Positions 1-10,899 of a stretch of DNA of 64,000 nucleotides are shown piece by piece. The DNA lies in contig QVRM01001367.1 of the NCBI GenBank assembly GCA_003439945.1, positions 43,501 through 107,500 on the forward strand. Reading direction: 5' to 3'. Made by a program: the position numbers and the translations under genes. How positions within the stretch are numbered: position 1 is the first letter of the stretch; each line of letters begins with the position of its first letter. The notes under the pieces were generated by a model. It searched no databases. It was not told the DNA's origin and saw only the letters and a program-made list of their open reading frames with translations. Source of the DNA: Dermanyssus gallinae (Eukaryota; Arthropoda; Arachnida; Mesostigmata; Dermanyssidae).

Positions 1-46
1 AACATTGCTGTAGCATCTTCTCTTATTCGCAACTTTACGACCGTCA

Positions 47-57
47 ATATATATGTA

Positions 58-94
<37 letters not shown>
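47..94. repeat. (TA)n microsatellite
   Basis: Alternating TA with a few interruptions near its left end. No gene is visible between it and the palindrome that starts near 583. Confidence 0.9.
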
Positions 95-96
<2 letters not shown>

Positions 97-582
97 CTGC
101 AACTTGCTGAGTAAGAAGTTGACTACTTTGTATACCCTAACTTACGCACACACTAGAGCTTCAAAACTTAAGACTTTTTTTTACTTTGGTATGAGATCTC
201 TACAGAAGTGTGATCTTCACAGGTAAATATATGCATGTCTCCACGCTATTTACATCGAGCGGCAAAAGGTTTGGAATGCATCCCGATTACTGCTAGATTT
301 TTTTCTATATGCTTTACTTCACAGCATAAATTGATCAACAGTTTTGATATTTAACGTTTGCGAGGTCACCAATCCAAATTAAATATATCTAAGGTCGCAG
401 CCTGTTGTTAAATATTGTTTGCAGTAAAACTGTACATTGAAAACGTGGCCTTTGGAAACCGTGCTCCAAAATTTAGCCACAAACTTCTCTCATGAAAGAC
501 ACGCACAGAAAATGAGTGCCGATAATTTGCTCTTCCCGTAGCTCAGTAACTCTTGGTTAAACATATAATATACAAAGCGTTT

Positions 583-1581
583 GAAAAATATCTGAGAATC
601 GATAGTAAGAATTGTAGAGGAATTTGTGACACTGATGTGTTTGCCTGACACAGAAGCATAAAATATACTGTTGCGAGACACCTAGTTATCCTATACAATA
701 ACTAAGCACACCGTCTTGTTCGTGAGAATATTTTGTTTCCTCCGAAGAACATACAACGCTGATCAGAAGATGCGACATAGTAGTTTAGAAGAGAATTCGC
801 AAAACTGAAGTTCTTTTATTAGCATCCACATCCAATACCTCAAAATCATAACCCTACGACCATTCACAACGCCTAAAACTAACATATTCAGACATTTACG
901 CATTTCATGACGATCATTTTGGCACCAAATCTAAAGCCATGTGGTTGCGGAGTAATTAAGATTTTTCGGCGGGCTTGTCGAGTTTAAGTGCAGGTAAAAT
1001 GACTGTGTGGCGACGTTTATTATCGCCGACGGGTCGCGTGACAGCCGCAATGTCGCCTCACAGTCATGTATGCATGCATTCAATCTCAACATGCCCGCCG
1101 AAAAAATCTTAATTACTCCGCAACCACTGCTTGCATGGCCTTAGATTTGGTACAAACATTATTGTCATGAAATGCGTATTTGTGTAACTGCATGTGTTAG
1201 TTTTAAGCGCTGTAAAGCGTCGTAGAATTATGATTTTGAGGTATTGGGCGTAGAGGCTAATAAAATAACTTCAGTTTTGCGAAGTCTCTTCTAAGCGACT
1301 ATGTCGCATTTTCTGCTCAGCGTTGTATGTTCTTCTATGGAGAAAACATAACCTGCTCAGTGAACACGACAATGTGCTTAGTTTTTGTATAGGGTAACTA
1401 GGTGTCCCGCAACAGTACATTTTATACTCCTATGCAGGGCAAAAACACCAGTTTCATAAATTGTAGTAATGTAACTTTCACTCCGAAACAAGAGTTCTTA
1501 GAGACCATATTCCAATTAAAATATATATTGGCTTAACCGAGCTCTACAATTCTTATTATCTATTCTCAGATATTTTCACCG

Positions 1582-1583
<2 letters not shown>
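583..1583. repeat. Long palindrome (inverted repeat, about 1 kb)
   Basis: The left arm (about 583-1014) reappears as its reverse complement in the right arm (about 1052-1583). The innermost stem pairs ATGACTGTGTGGCGAC (999-1014) with GTCGCCTCACAGTCAT (1052-1067), leaving a 37-nt loop. Further out, the tracts around GGCGGGC and AATTAAGATTTTT, the TGCGACATAG block and the CTCAGATATTTT end all match in order. By eye the arms are roughly 80% identical. The right arm carries about 70 extra bases near 1465-1535. The right arm ends next to the (TA)n array at 1585. I see no transposase. It could be a foldback element, a non-autonomous DNA element that duplicated in inverted orientation, or a replication-born palindrome. 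Confidence 0.9.

Positions 1584-1584
<1 letters not shown>

Positions 1585-1631
<47 letters not shown>
1585..1631. repeat. (TA)n microsatellite
   Basis: Uninterrupted TA array that directly follows the outer end of the palindrome's right arm. The next 700 bases hold nothing that I can identify. Confidence 0.95.
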
Positions 1632-1634
<3 letters not shown>

Positions 1635-2358
1635 TTTTTTAGGTAGTTGTTGTATCTAGGGCAATCTTATTCTCGTTAAAGGAGACAAACTCCCTCAAGT
1701 ACCGTTATTTTTTTGAAGAACTTGATTTTCTGTAGAGGAACTACGTATAATTTGATACGCAGTAATGCTGCAAATAAACTAAATTACTATCAAGAACGGG
1801 GCTCACTAGATCAACGGGCCAGTAGCACAGACAACTGGAGTCGTTTAGGGTGAATCTGCAAGATAGCTTACATATCCTGAGCCAAGGTAGTGCTGGGTTT
1901 TCTCATCTTTGTCAAATAGTGCGAAATGTTATTATCAATTGTCGTTTTGGTATTCATAAATGCGACCCATAAATTGGTAATATAGATGTTTTCCCGTCCA
2001 CTATGGGGTCGCTGCGTATTTTCATACTACCTTCCAAGCTTTTGCGAAGCATAAAAAGTCTTACACTGCATCCTAGTCAGTTTCTTGACACCTTGATTAG
2101 TAAAAAATACACTTTGGATACTGTTGGCTAGAGTATAAACAGGGGTAGAGATGAGCTACAATTTTTAAATGGTTCTATTGTTTGTTTTTGCAAATGACTA
2201 GGATGCAAGTCACACTTGCTTCGGTTTTACATATAAGGGCTGTGACATACATGACCATCTGTGAGCAAAACAATAATAGCACAATTATTATCAAGGGTTT
2301 GCTCCTATCTATTGTATAACTCAATCATGCGTAACCTATATATAATTTTCTGCAACAG

Positions 2359-2646
2359 CGGATTTCCTGCAGTGATACTCTTCAAGGTGGATCATACGAG
2401 GTAGGTTATCATCATTTTTCGTTGCGTGAGGCGTTGGCATCAGCTATGCATGCAATGAGCTTTTTAGGGTTTGTTCCCCTTGCTACAGAAATAAAAACAG
2501 CCAGCAACGCCAGAAACCAGCAGGGAAAACTCCTGAACGTCGTCGGCCATGGGTACATGCTTATTACAGCATGTTGTGTAATTGGCACGCCATTTATTTG
2601 GAAAAAATACAAGAAACAGCAAAGTTCCACAAGTTCTAAAAACTAG
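2359..2646 (+). CDS. Possible host exon (last exon) encoding a small membrane segment
   Basis: I do not recognise this product. A reading frame stays open from before 2341 to the TAG at 2644-2646. It follows an acceptor-like TTTTCTGCAACAG ending at 2358. The predicted peptide has a stretch that could cross a membrane (GHGYMLITACCVIGTPF) followed by a basic tail (WKKYKKQ) and a Ser-rich end. A donor-like GAG/GTAGGT lies at 2400/2401, so a 42-nt internal exon is an alternative reading. Composition is more coding-like than the flanks, but about 100 open codons can arise by chance in a window of this size. No neighbouring exon could be linked to it. Confidence 0.22.
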   Translation, partial: RISCSDTLQGGSYEVGYHHFSLREALASAMHAMSFLGFVPLATEIKTASNARNQQGKLLNVVGHGYMLITACCVIGTPFIWKKYKKQQSSTSSKN

Positions 2647-2781
2647 TACTCCCCAAATAGCGTAAGATGTATATGTAGCCACAACAATTTACGGCGCTCA
2701 GGTTGGGTAGACCGGCGTCAGTGTCGTCGATGTCAATCGCGACAGACAAAGCGTCTTATAAACAAAATCTCTGCGCTTGGA

Positions 2782-2919
2782 AATTGCATTAGTCGAATTT
2801 CAGTTTCGCCAAGATCGAACTGCTGGCCCGGACAAGAGCCCTGCCATCGACCAACCAGATTCGCACGCGAATTGGGCATCTCCCCTTGAGGACTCACGCC
2901 TCGAGAATCCAGTTTAATG
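2782..2919 (-). repeat. 138-bp dispersed repeat, copy 1 (coding-like on minus strand)
   Basis: This block matches 3675-3812 over exactly 138 bp with no insertion or deletion, in the same orientation. Read on the minus strand both copies give a similar peptide beginning IKLDSRGVSPQG and containing RWQGS, PGQQ and GETEIR. Flanks differ on both sides. Absence of gaps suggests either selection on the frame or a recent duplication. I do not recognise the family; a fragment of a retroelement ORF is plausible. Confidence 0.6.
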
Positions 2920-3387
2920 ACAGCGCATAGGGCCGGACTGCAGCATCTACGCAATGCCTCTGTTGAAAGCGACCAATTGTCGAACGTATGCGTTTGTAAA
3001 CGACCCTATGGAATTTTGTCCCTTCGCGTTCTAGATGACTGGCGGCCGATAGAGTGATACGTCGTAGAGCCTTATAACACGCTCATGAGGATGTGATTGT
3101 TTAGTCCCTACTTAAAAAAAAATAATAAAACAAAATATATTTATATATGTAATTTACAAAAAATATATTTACAGCCCACTAAGAACCAGTCATGTTCCCA
3201 TCTCCTCACTTAGTTGGGGACTACACAAACAATACTTTAAACAATTGAGAAGATAAATAGCAGCGTCCTTATCTTAGCTGTCCTGCACTGCTTCACGGAG
3301 GGTCGTTTCCTTTGTTAAGAACGACAAGGTCATGCATCGCTAACTGAAGTGCTTACTTGCTGTAATTTTCTAGCCTTCATAATTATT

Positions 3388-4180
3388 CTATTTTTTCCCG
3401 TAGAAAACTGGATCGTGGGCAGGCGGACGATCCCGTTGAGTCATCTCCGGTACAGTTAACTTTGCTGAGTTATTGCATGAGGCCTCAATATGGTCGTGCT
3501 TGCCGCATTTCCTACACGCCTTTAATAGTTTACAGCAACCGGAAAAATGCCCGACCAAGGCAGCGCGATTCTTAGTTAATTCAAGAAATAAGCAGTACCC
3601 CAAAAAACGACACAGAGGGCTGCTTGCCAAAGGTCAGAATTATTTTGTTAAACGGTAGCAAGCTGTCCATCCAGAATTGCATTATTCGAATTTCAGTTTC
3701 GCCAGGACCTAACTGCTGGCCCGGATAGGAGCCCTGCCATCGACAAACCAGAATCGCACGCGGATTAGACATCCCCCCTTGAGGACTCACGCCCCGAGAA
3801 TCCAGTTTAATGTTTGGCGGTCGATGAAGTGATCTCTCTAGGACGACGAGACAACGGACACATACGACGCCCTGGTCACTCAATTCCGATTGGAAGTCGC
3901 TGCCGGAAAACGCCGGGCTTTCCAATAATGCGTACTCTAAAACAAGTCAACGCTGGGCTGATGGCCCATATGGGTTAGCTCTCTGATCGCTCGGGCAACC
4001 TTTGCCGCATCTATAGTCGAATACCACAGGAAAATGTTCTCTTCCCTACCGGAAATCTTGCACAGCGGGAGAATGGCGTGTACTTCCTTTAACAACTTCA
4101 AGAGGACATCGCGCGTTGTTTATCGCGGATAGCGGCCTTTTTCGCTCGCCGGGTAACTATTGTAGTAAACTCTTTATCGT
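3388..4180 (-). pseudogene. Retroelement ORF1 (gag-like) remnant with CCHC zinc knuckle
   Basis: On the minus strand the segment at 3399-3640 encodes CRKCGKHDHIEASC, a C-X2-C-X4-H-X4-C knuckle as in nucleic-acid-binding gag or LINE ORF1 proteins, preceded by a second partial Cys cluster (GHFSGCC). Upstream on the same strand (about 3930-4180) two overlapping frames read as coding, with TLDDKEFTTIVTRRAKKAA, then a frameshift, then VHAILPLCKISGREENIF. The 138-bp repeat copy at 3675-3812 lies between the two halves. Known role of such proteins: binding element RNA in a ribonucleoprotein. Broken by at least one frameshift and several stops. The owning family could not be fixed; an R1-like LINE is the best guess from its zinc knuckles. 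Confidence 0.55.
3675..3812 (-). repeat. 138-bp dispersed repeat, copy 2
   Basis: Gap-free partner of 2782-2919, lying inside the ORF1-like remnant. See copy 1 for content. Confidence 0.6.
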
Positions 4181-4391
4181 CTAGCGTTCGTTGTTAGTAC
4201 ACATAAACGTATTATCCCTCATCAGGATTAAGTTGGTTTCCTCTGAATCCATAATACTGCTCGGGCTGACCCCCAGCCAAGATTTAACGTCCACGGGACT
4301 GCTTTTCGCATTGCTTCATAGACGGTCCTCTGAATCCGCACGACACAAACTGTTTCTCCTTGAGGGGCACGGGCTCTAGACACCCCTAGGT

Positions 4392-4396
<5 letters not shown>

Positions 4397-4445
<49 letters not shown>
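4397..4445. repeat. (TA)n microsatellite
   Basis: Uninterrupted TA array, immediately left of the coding-like frame that ends at 4858. Confidence 0.95.
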
Positions 4446-4447
<2 letters not shown>

Positions 4448-4449
<2 letters not shown>

Positions 4450-4858
4450 GTTCTTAAACTCTACGCTAAACAAAAATGTTAGCGTGAGGAAAACGGAGGA
4501 AACACGGAAAGCGCGGAAGGACAACGAGGCACGGTTGACGGAAGTATCAGCAAAGCCGGCCCATGACGGCGCCGCTGGAGAGAACGACAAGGGCCACGCC
4601 TCTCCTGTGCTAAGCGCAGCACTTGTGCAACTAAGCCCAGCAGTTAAACTTAACAGCAGCGGCTGCATTAGCGGTGGTGGCGGCGGCAACAACAACAACA
4701 ACAACACCACCACCACCACCATTATCTTCGAAACATATGAGCTGATGGATGAAAACACGCCAACGGCAAGAGAAGCGGCTACAATATCGCCAACGGGGAC
4801 TACCGCAGAGGCGAAGAAAGACGAAAAGGACAACGGGGTTTCTCACCGTCCAACGTAG
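4448..4858 (+). CDS. Possible host exon with Gly/Asn/Thr homopolymer runs
   Basis: A frame stays open from the (TA)n array to the TAG at 4856-4858. The first part is rich in Lys/Glu/Arg (TEETRKARKDNEARLTEV). A run of triplet repeats follows that keeps phase: five Gly, six Asn and five Thr codons. The end is again charged (TAEAKKDEKD). GC content is clearly higher than in the flanks, and triplet runs that change codon without breaking frame are common in real eukaryotic exons. No start codon or clear splice sites can be fixed; an acceptor-like TTAG ends at 4481 but lacks a pyrimidine tract. The opposite strand is also open over part of the region, so this stays tentative. Confidence 0.27.
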
Positions 4859-5639
4859 TGTTCTTACGGAATGCAATATCTGAGAGAAACTGCATATCGA
4901 TAATATGCAAAAGAGTTTCACTAGCTAGCAGTTCTCACCCCCAGCGCAATGTGTGAGGAAGAACGATTTCTTTGTGGGCTTCTCAACTATGGGGGTTAAC
5001 ATAATTGTCTTCTACCTCTTGCCAAATCTTGATTTGGCAGAAGTTTGCAAGAAGCCGTATTGTTAACGTTCGTGAGCCCTAATGCCTATGTAGCAACACT
5101 CCTTGGGTCACTGAATCTAAGGCCTCACAGGCACGCTTTCTTCCTATTACCTCTTACTAGAGCTTTCCTTCAGACGGCGGCTATATTTATTTCCATACTC
5201 AATTTTAATGTGACAGTCTTACCTGCGTATGCTCACCTTTTAGGAACTTACACCACAGTAAAAAACTTCATCTGTATGTGTGAGTCACCTCGACGACTTC
5301 TGAAACTTGTCGCGTCTCTACCTGGTATCATGCAGTAGATGTTACCGCCTCTGTGAAAGATAAGGATACCCGTGTTAAGAACGACTAGACTGTCTGTTAC
5401 TTACCGTTTGAAACTCAGAGCTCGACTACATTCTGATATCCCGCGACGGGGTACGATAGCCAACCCGACGAGTTGACGTACTGTACGACATCGGTCGTGG
5501 TATGTTTCAGAACAACATGGTTAGGACAAAGAGAGACAACAGCAAGTGTGTTTTAGGAAGGCAAACAGTGCAAATACACCTTTTGGAAAACAAGATGCAT
5601 AAGGTCTATAGCATTGAAGGCTGCCCCATTAGGCAGGCT

Positions 5640-6055
5640 AGCTATATGGTAGCCTTGGTAGAAGCGTAAAGAAAGGCGTTGAACTTGTTTGACGTTGTTT
5701 TTTCTTTTGACGCTTAAGACGGTCAAGCAGCCCGCCAGACGAGAGATGCCCGTTTGATCCCTTGGAAAAGTCGAGACAAAGAGCCGATATAAATGTGGGT
5801 GGAAGGGGAACTCCCAGCCAGTCCTTCAAGGTCTTGACGCATCCCTCAGGACGGTATGTATCATTGTATAAGCTCATATCAGGACGCATGCAAATAAGGA
5901 CAATTATAAGCGGAAAATAAGCTGCATTAAGCGGATAGCATTAACGCCTCTGCTACGGCTTTGCAGAAATGTCAAGTATCCCCAGCCTGGGAGGGTGGGC
6001 AGCAATCTGGGTCTATCAGGATTGTGCGTTTCACAATAATCATGCCGATCGGCCT
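5640..6055 (+). mobile_element. R1-family LINE 3' end (last codons plus 3' UTR), truncated
   Basis: The sequence follows, in order, the R1-family 3' end seen at 57,670-58,130 (inverted) and 31,699-32,068. It starts in the last codons of the RT ORF, here degenerate around ATGGTAGCCTTGGTAGAAGC. A shared 3' UTR follows, with the CAGCCAG..TC..GGTCT.GACGCA block near 5818-5845 and the AGCCTGGGAGGGTGGGCAGC block near 5984. The 3' terminus seen in the other copies is missing. Many substitutions suggest an old copy. Confidence 0.7.
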
Positions 6056-8198
6056 TTTTTGCGAGGGTACTTACCATAAAACCCACCTCTTCTCCCGGCC
6101 TTTCTTTTCCGGCTTCCTTTAGGACGCAAAGAAGGACTTTTACTTTAGGACTAACATTATACACGCTCTACATAATTCTTACTGTGCGTTATTGACCCAG
6201 ATTCTCGCAGGATGTTTAACGAAATAAATTTTAATTAAGTGTACGCTTGTTATAGTCTGCCGACACGACAATGGACGCCATAGCCGTCGCAGTTCCTGGG
6301 TGTGCATCAGTCGAGAGCTAATGGGCCCTTCAACCATTTTACGACCGGTAGCACCGTTAACAAGCTACTAGTTTGTATCGTGTTAATCTCCTAGCGCTGC
6401 AAGCCTGACAAAGATAACCCCTTGCAAGACAAAGAACACTGCTTGCTCTTGATAGCTTTCCAAACCCTAAATGCATAACAGAAACTTAAGCTTCCACGGA
6501 CAGATTTTCATCTAGTATATCTGATCAACAACTATATTTCAATGAAGAGCAGTTGATTTCCTCTGGTATTTTGGTTTGGGAACCTTCGCCGTGCCCCAGG
6601 ACTCCCGATTATATTCCGTGGTGTGCGCCACATTTCCTGAAGATGCTATTTTGAAAAATACGCACTGTACGATTACGACCTAAAATCCATGTGGGCGGTT
6701 TAGACATCTCCCTGAGACTCGACTTTCGGCATGCGTTTATTTGGCGCTGAGATCATCAATAGAATCAATAGAATTAAAGTATCTGACCGAAATGTCCTAG
6801 CGGAATTAATGGCATATTCTACGTGTCTTGGTTTTTAACGGCTTCAATGTATTTCAAAAGAAAGGGTATCCATGCAATAGTTTATCAATACACGTAATTG
6901 TCAGGGCGGTGAAACGTTGTACATTTGCCGATGTTTCATGTGCAAGAGAGTGATTTGTGAGTGTTGATTAAGAGATTTAGTCAAATAATTGACAGAACAG
7001 TTACACTCAAGACGTGTACGTCAGGGGCCTGGACTGTTTGCTTAAATGACTTTTTACCACGATAATTTATTCTTCAGTGCATCAAGTTCAATACAGGTCA
7101 GTAGACCAGACAAGTATGTGAAGCCACGTTAAATCAATACTCATATATACAAGCCCAAATATCCGGGCTACTTTTGCAATGTACGTGGCAAACGTTGTCA
7201 ATGTTGGTTTTTCGGCTCTTACAAAAGAGCTTGCCCATATACAGTTCTTTGGGACAATGGACCCACACTCACCCAACATCACGCTGTCAATTTATCTGGG
7301 ATATTTTCAAGTCCTAGGCGTACAAAAATAGATCAGCTTGAAAGGTTTCAAGTTGACCAGTCAGAATTAGTGGGAGAAAATTCCGTAGAGTGTCGTGTCA
7401 GTTGCAGAGGGGCTTGTCGACAGGTTGCGCAATAGAATAACGGCTCAAGGCCGACATATTTATCACTTGTCTACTTCATTATTATTCTGCTTTTAACGCC
7501 TCATTGCGTTTAAGCAAAGCATCATTTGAGAGAGTTGCCGCCTTAGTTTCGTATTAGCGGGGCAATTGTTGTTTTATTAATAATTTGCTTTCGTTAAATA
7601 CCTCACGTTTCTATTTAAATCAATAATTCTAGAAATATCATGTTTACTTGCACTTACTGTATAATCTAATGTTGTTGTAAATTGCCTTAGGCAATGTTTG
7701 GTCGTATATACAACTGCATGCTTCGCTAAGGGCTATTAGCAAGGTTCGATCGATTCATATACATGTTTGACAGAGCAATTATTTCCAAGCCTTTTTTCAG
7801 TTAGACTACAGATAGCGACCTTTAAGTTTTAGTGCAGGATACTAAACAGAACATTGAGTAACGTATGCGGCAGGCTCATTTTGTTTGGTTTTCTTTCACG
7901 ATTTCTAAGTCTAGGGCAGAAAGCGAACTGCTCCAAAAACCCTGTATCAAATTTTATGATAACCTGCAAATTAGTGGCAGTCAAATTTTCCTTACCATAG
8001 TCTAGATTGAGTGTTTTTATTGTTTGTTCGTGTTTTTACGAAATGATCCAATAAAATGTGTCTTAATAAGATAATTCTATTGGAAAATGAATAAATTGTT
8101 GTTTATATGTTTTATACAGAATGTAAGTACATACACGAAGTTTATAAATACGCTATACCAATGAAGAAATATAGGCCATTGAGCTTAAGTTGGCAAAA
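6056..8198. other. AT-rich stretch without recognisable gene
   Basis: No RT, transposase or SINE motif seen on either strand. All open frames are short, and composition is uniform and AT-rich. Confidence 0.5.
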
Positions 8199-8219
8199 AT
8201 ATATATATATATATATATG
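8199..8219. repeat. (TA)n microsatellite
   Basis: Short pure TA array. The next 800 bases hold nothing recognisable. Confidence 0.9.
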
Positions 8220-9051
8220 CCTTGATAGGCTGTCGGACAAACATGAACAAATGATGAATCAATGCCACTAAGAAGGGTCGCAATGGGGGGACATCATTAA
8301 AGCGTTTGTTGCAACATCATACTTCTAGAGAGGTACTACATTGCTGCTGTTATATTCGAAATGTGTGTGGGTTCTGTTATCTATCAATCGCCTGCTTACC
8401 TGAAGATCTAAAGAAGATCTTACTATGTTAGTTTCGTTCACTACAAACGGTCGGGAAAGATGTTCAAGCGATACGCTAGTATCTAGCGGTGTAAGCATCG
8501 AGGAGATCTATCCCTTAAATTGTGCATTTGTTTGAAAATGGCAGCGTATAAATGCTGCTATCTACGGCACTTATACGCGTAAAGGCTGCTATCTTTGACC
8601 AAGTTGTGATGCATCACTTGTTTCTGTATGTGTATATGTTATTACATATGTACGTTCGTGTATGTGTGCTGGCCGGACGGCGCTTAACCAGGTCAAATCT
8701 TTCATTGGCTCTCGATCACAAAGAGGGATGAGAGTGACTGGAGTTGCTAATGCGGTAATACATTAGAATACATTGACTGGTCGCCTTGTGTACTTACTAG
8801 CTTGATCTGCTACCATTCACTCTAGGTAAATCGCGCTGAGCGTCATACGCAATCGTCGTATGCCGCCTTGTCGACTGCTGTGCAGAACCACGAACTGATC
8901 CTTACAATTTATTTGGTAAATGGACCACGCTTGGCTAACAATGCAGACACGGCTGCCCTCAACGTAAGTCTAGTAGCGTCTGCCTTTTATATTTATTTGT
9001 ATAGCATTATAGTTAAGTATGGCAGCAATAAATAGCTGCGTCATATCAACG

Positions 9052-9102
<51 letters not shown>

Positions 9103-9160
9103 GAGATATATATATATGAGAGATTCGGGTTTCACTCATTTCTATATATATATATATAAT
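9052..9160. repeat. Compound (CT)n(TA)n microsatellite
   Basis: A CT array (from about 9052) runs directly into a TA array to about 9101. Two shorter TA blocks follow at about 9107-9118 and 9143-9158. Confidence 0.9.
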
Positions 9161-9268
9161 CAATGATTATTCAAATCAACATCTTGCTCTATTTTCATAT
9201 ACTCATTAGCACTAGTTGATCTCTTGGACGTTGTTGACGTTCTCTTTTCCCCCCTTCCCTTTGTATAG

Positions 9269-9385
9269 CTACTTTGTTGTGTCTCTACAACATTCGAGCA
9301 GACAGCAGAGTCAGTGGACGTGAAGGAAGAATTAGAGAAGGGGGAAGGGGAACCGGCTCTGAAAGTAGAGAAGGATGTTCAGTGA
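9269..9385 (+). CDS. Possible last coding exon of a host gene (acidic C-terminus)
   Basis: A strong acceptor context (TTTTCCCCCCTTCCCTTTG then TATAG) ends at 9268. The following frame ends in a highly charged tail, EQTAESVDVKEELEKGEGE then PALKVEKDVQ, with TGA at 9383-9385. The long pyrimidine tract plus Glu/Lys-rich tail is the best splice-like signal in the window. A second frame is also open across the segment, and no upstream exon was found, so the product is unknown. Moderately GC-rich sequence continues to about 9500. Confidence 0.3.
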   Translation, partial: LLCCVSTTFEQTAESVDVKEELEKGEGEPALKVEKDVQ

Positions 9386-9613
9386 ACATGTTGCAATTTG
9401 CACGTTGGTGTTGGCTCCCGAGAAAGTCGGGTGGCGGAGAAGTCGCCGCGTGAACGACGTGAGACGTCGTAAGTTGCGGAGTGTACCCGATTGAACGGCG
9501 GTTGGCTGGTGTCGAAATTTTCCTTATTTTTTCATAAACCTTACGTTGTTGAAAGCCATTCAGTTGTACTCTGTGGGGCCCTCTACTACGTAGGCAGGAG
9601 ATAGTATTTTCTG

Positions 9614-9661
<48 letters not shown>

Positions 9662-10208
9662 AGCTAGCTTTAAGGTAAATACATTTGCATATGTATTACT
9701 TAAAATTTTTATTAAACTCCCGTGTCAATATAAATTGCATGTATCGTATCTCTTTATCGCAAAACGACTGTTATTTACGGCGACTCTTTGTAGCTTCTGA
9801 TAAGGTACATTTTCTTGCCTTGTAGGTAGTTATACAGACATCTAAACAGGTGGTAGTCCGATGGGGCTTTATCCGATAGTTACGGTGCGGCAAAATTTAC
9901 CAATCGAAGCTTGCCATCTTGCGGAGGCTGAGCAAACTCACATACAAAATAGCGTTGTATTGGCGGGAGCTAATAGAAGAACACAGAACGATTCAAGGAC
10001 GGACATTTATCATATGTCTAGACGCTATCCATATTGATAGACTTCATATATCAAGAACAAACAAAAAGACCACTTTTCTCGCAAAGCTCATATAGATTTT
10101 AGAGCCCTTTGCGCTCATATAGGTATCTGTTTTGTAAACATAGCAGACTTTTCAGATATGTAGTAGGCAATTTAAAAACAAATCTAAAATGCCTGTTACT
10201 TTCTGTCT

Positions 10209-10245
<37 letters not shown>

Positions 10246-10330
10246 CACCCTTAGTGCGTGCCCGGGATGGATGGCATTGCGGTTTTGCAAACTGACAGCG
10301 CCTTCATAAAGGTGTTTGCGAGCCTCTATT
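9386..10330. other. Stretch without recognisable gene, two (TA)n arrays
   Basis: Holds TA arrays at about 9619-9659 and 10,212-10,240. Nothing else is recognisable on either strand. Confidence 0.6.
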
Positions 10331-10790
10331 TTTAGACGCTATTATGCGCGAGAAGAAGCGGCTAGAGGACGCTTGCCGCACGCGCTACGGAAGCATGCAG
10401 GTACCATTGGGTAGTTGAGATGAAAGTTCTCCGCAGAGGACTATGGCAACCTAGCCCTCCGTGCAATAGCTAGAGACATCCCTTTAGGTTCTTGAGCTGA
10501 GGGCTCAACGATGTCTATGAGAACCGTCTCTAACGTCAACTTTAAAACGCTCACTATCTCATATACCCTGTTAGGTACAGGGCGGTTATCGTATGGTCAA
10601 TCAACTTCGGAGGTAGTGCAGGGGAGGGGGGGTAAAAAGCTCGCCTATGGTGATTCAGTAGGCGAGTCCCTAATGATCAATCTCTATTAATGGTATTAGC
10701 TCTTGCCACGCCTTGCTCCATGAAATTAACTCCTTAAGTTTTTTCTGGGCCTCTTTATATCTCTCCTGAAAGGCGCAGGTCCGAAAGAAA
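10330..10790 (-). pseudogene. R1-like LINE fragment, region before the RT domain
   Basis: The minus strand reads RYKEAQKKLKELISWSKAW, then QELIPLIEID and, after a stop, GLAY. This matches the basic linker of R1-clade elements, where a Lys/Arg-rich helix is followed by W-x-L and a D-x-W-G-L-x-Y motif just before RT. Downstream the frame degrades. Assignment rests on motif order only; other APE-type LINEs have a similar linker. Confidence 0.35.
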
Positions 10791-10899
10791 GCCATACAAA
10801 TTCAATCTTGCCACGTAAACGCAAGGACTAAGGGGTTGAAAACAGGTCATCGCAGATGCAAAAAAGCGACGCAAATGTAATTGCCTTTCGGACCCGCAG

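Noticed and set aside
4228..4833. 201-codon open frame on the minus strand
   Set aside because: Much of it is translated (TA)n and triplet repeat (Ile/Tyr and Val/Leu runs). The plus strand frame is more coding-like.
5045..5338. 97-codon hydrophobic frame on the plus strand
   Set aside because: No motif, no splice or start context; consistent with chance in this composition.
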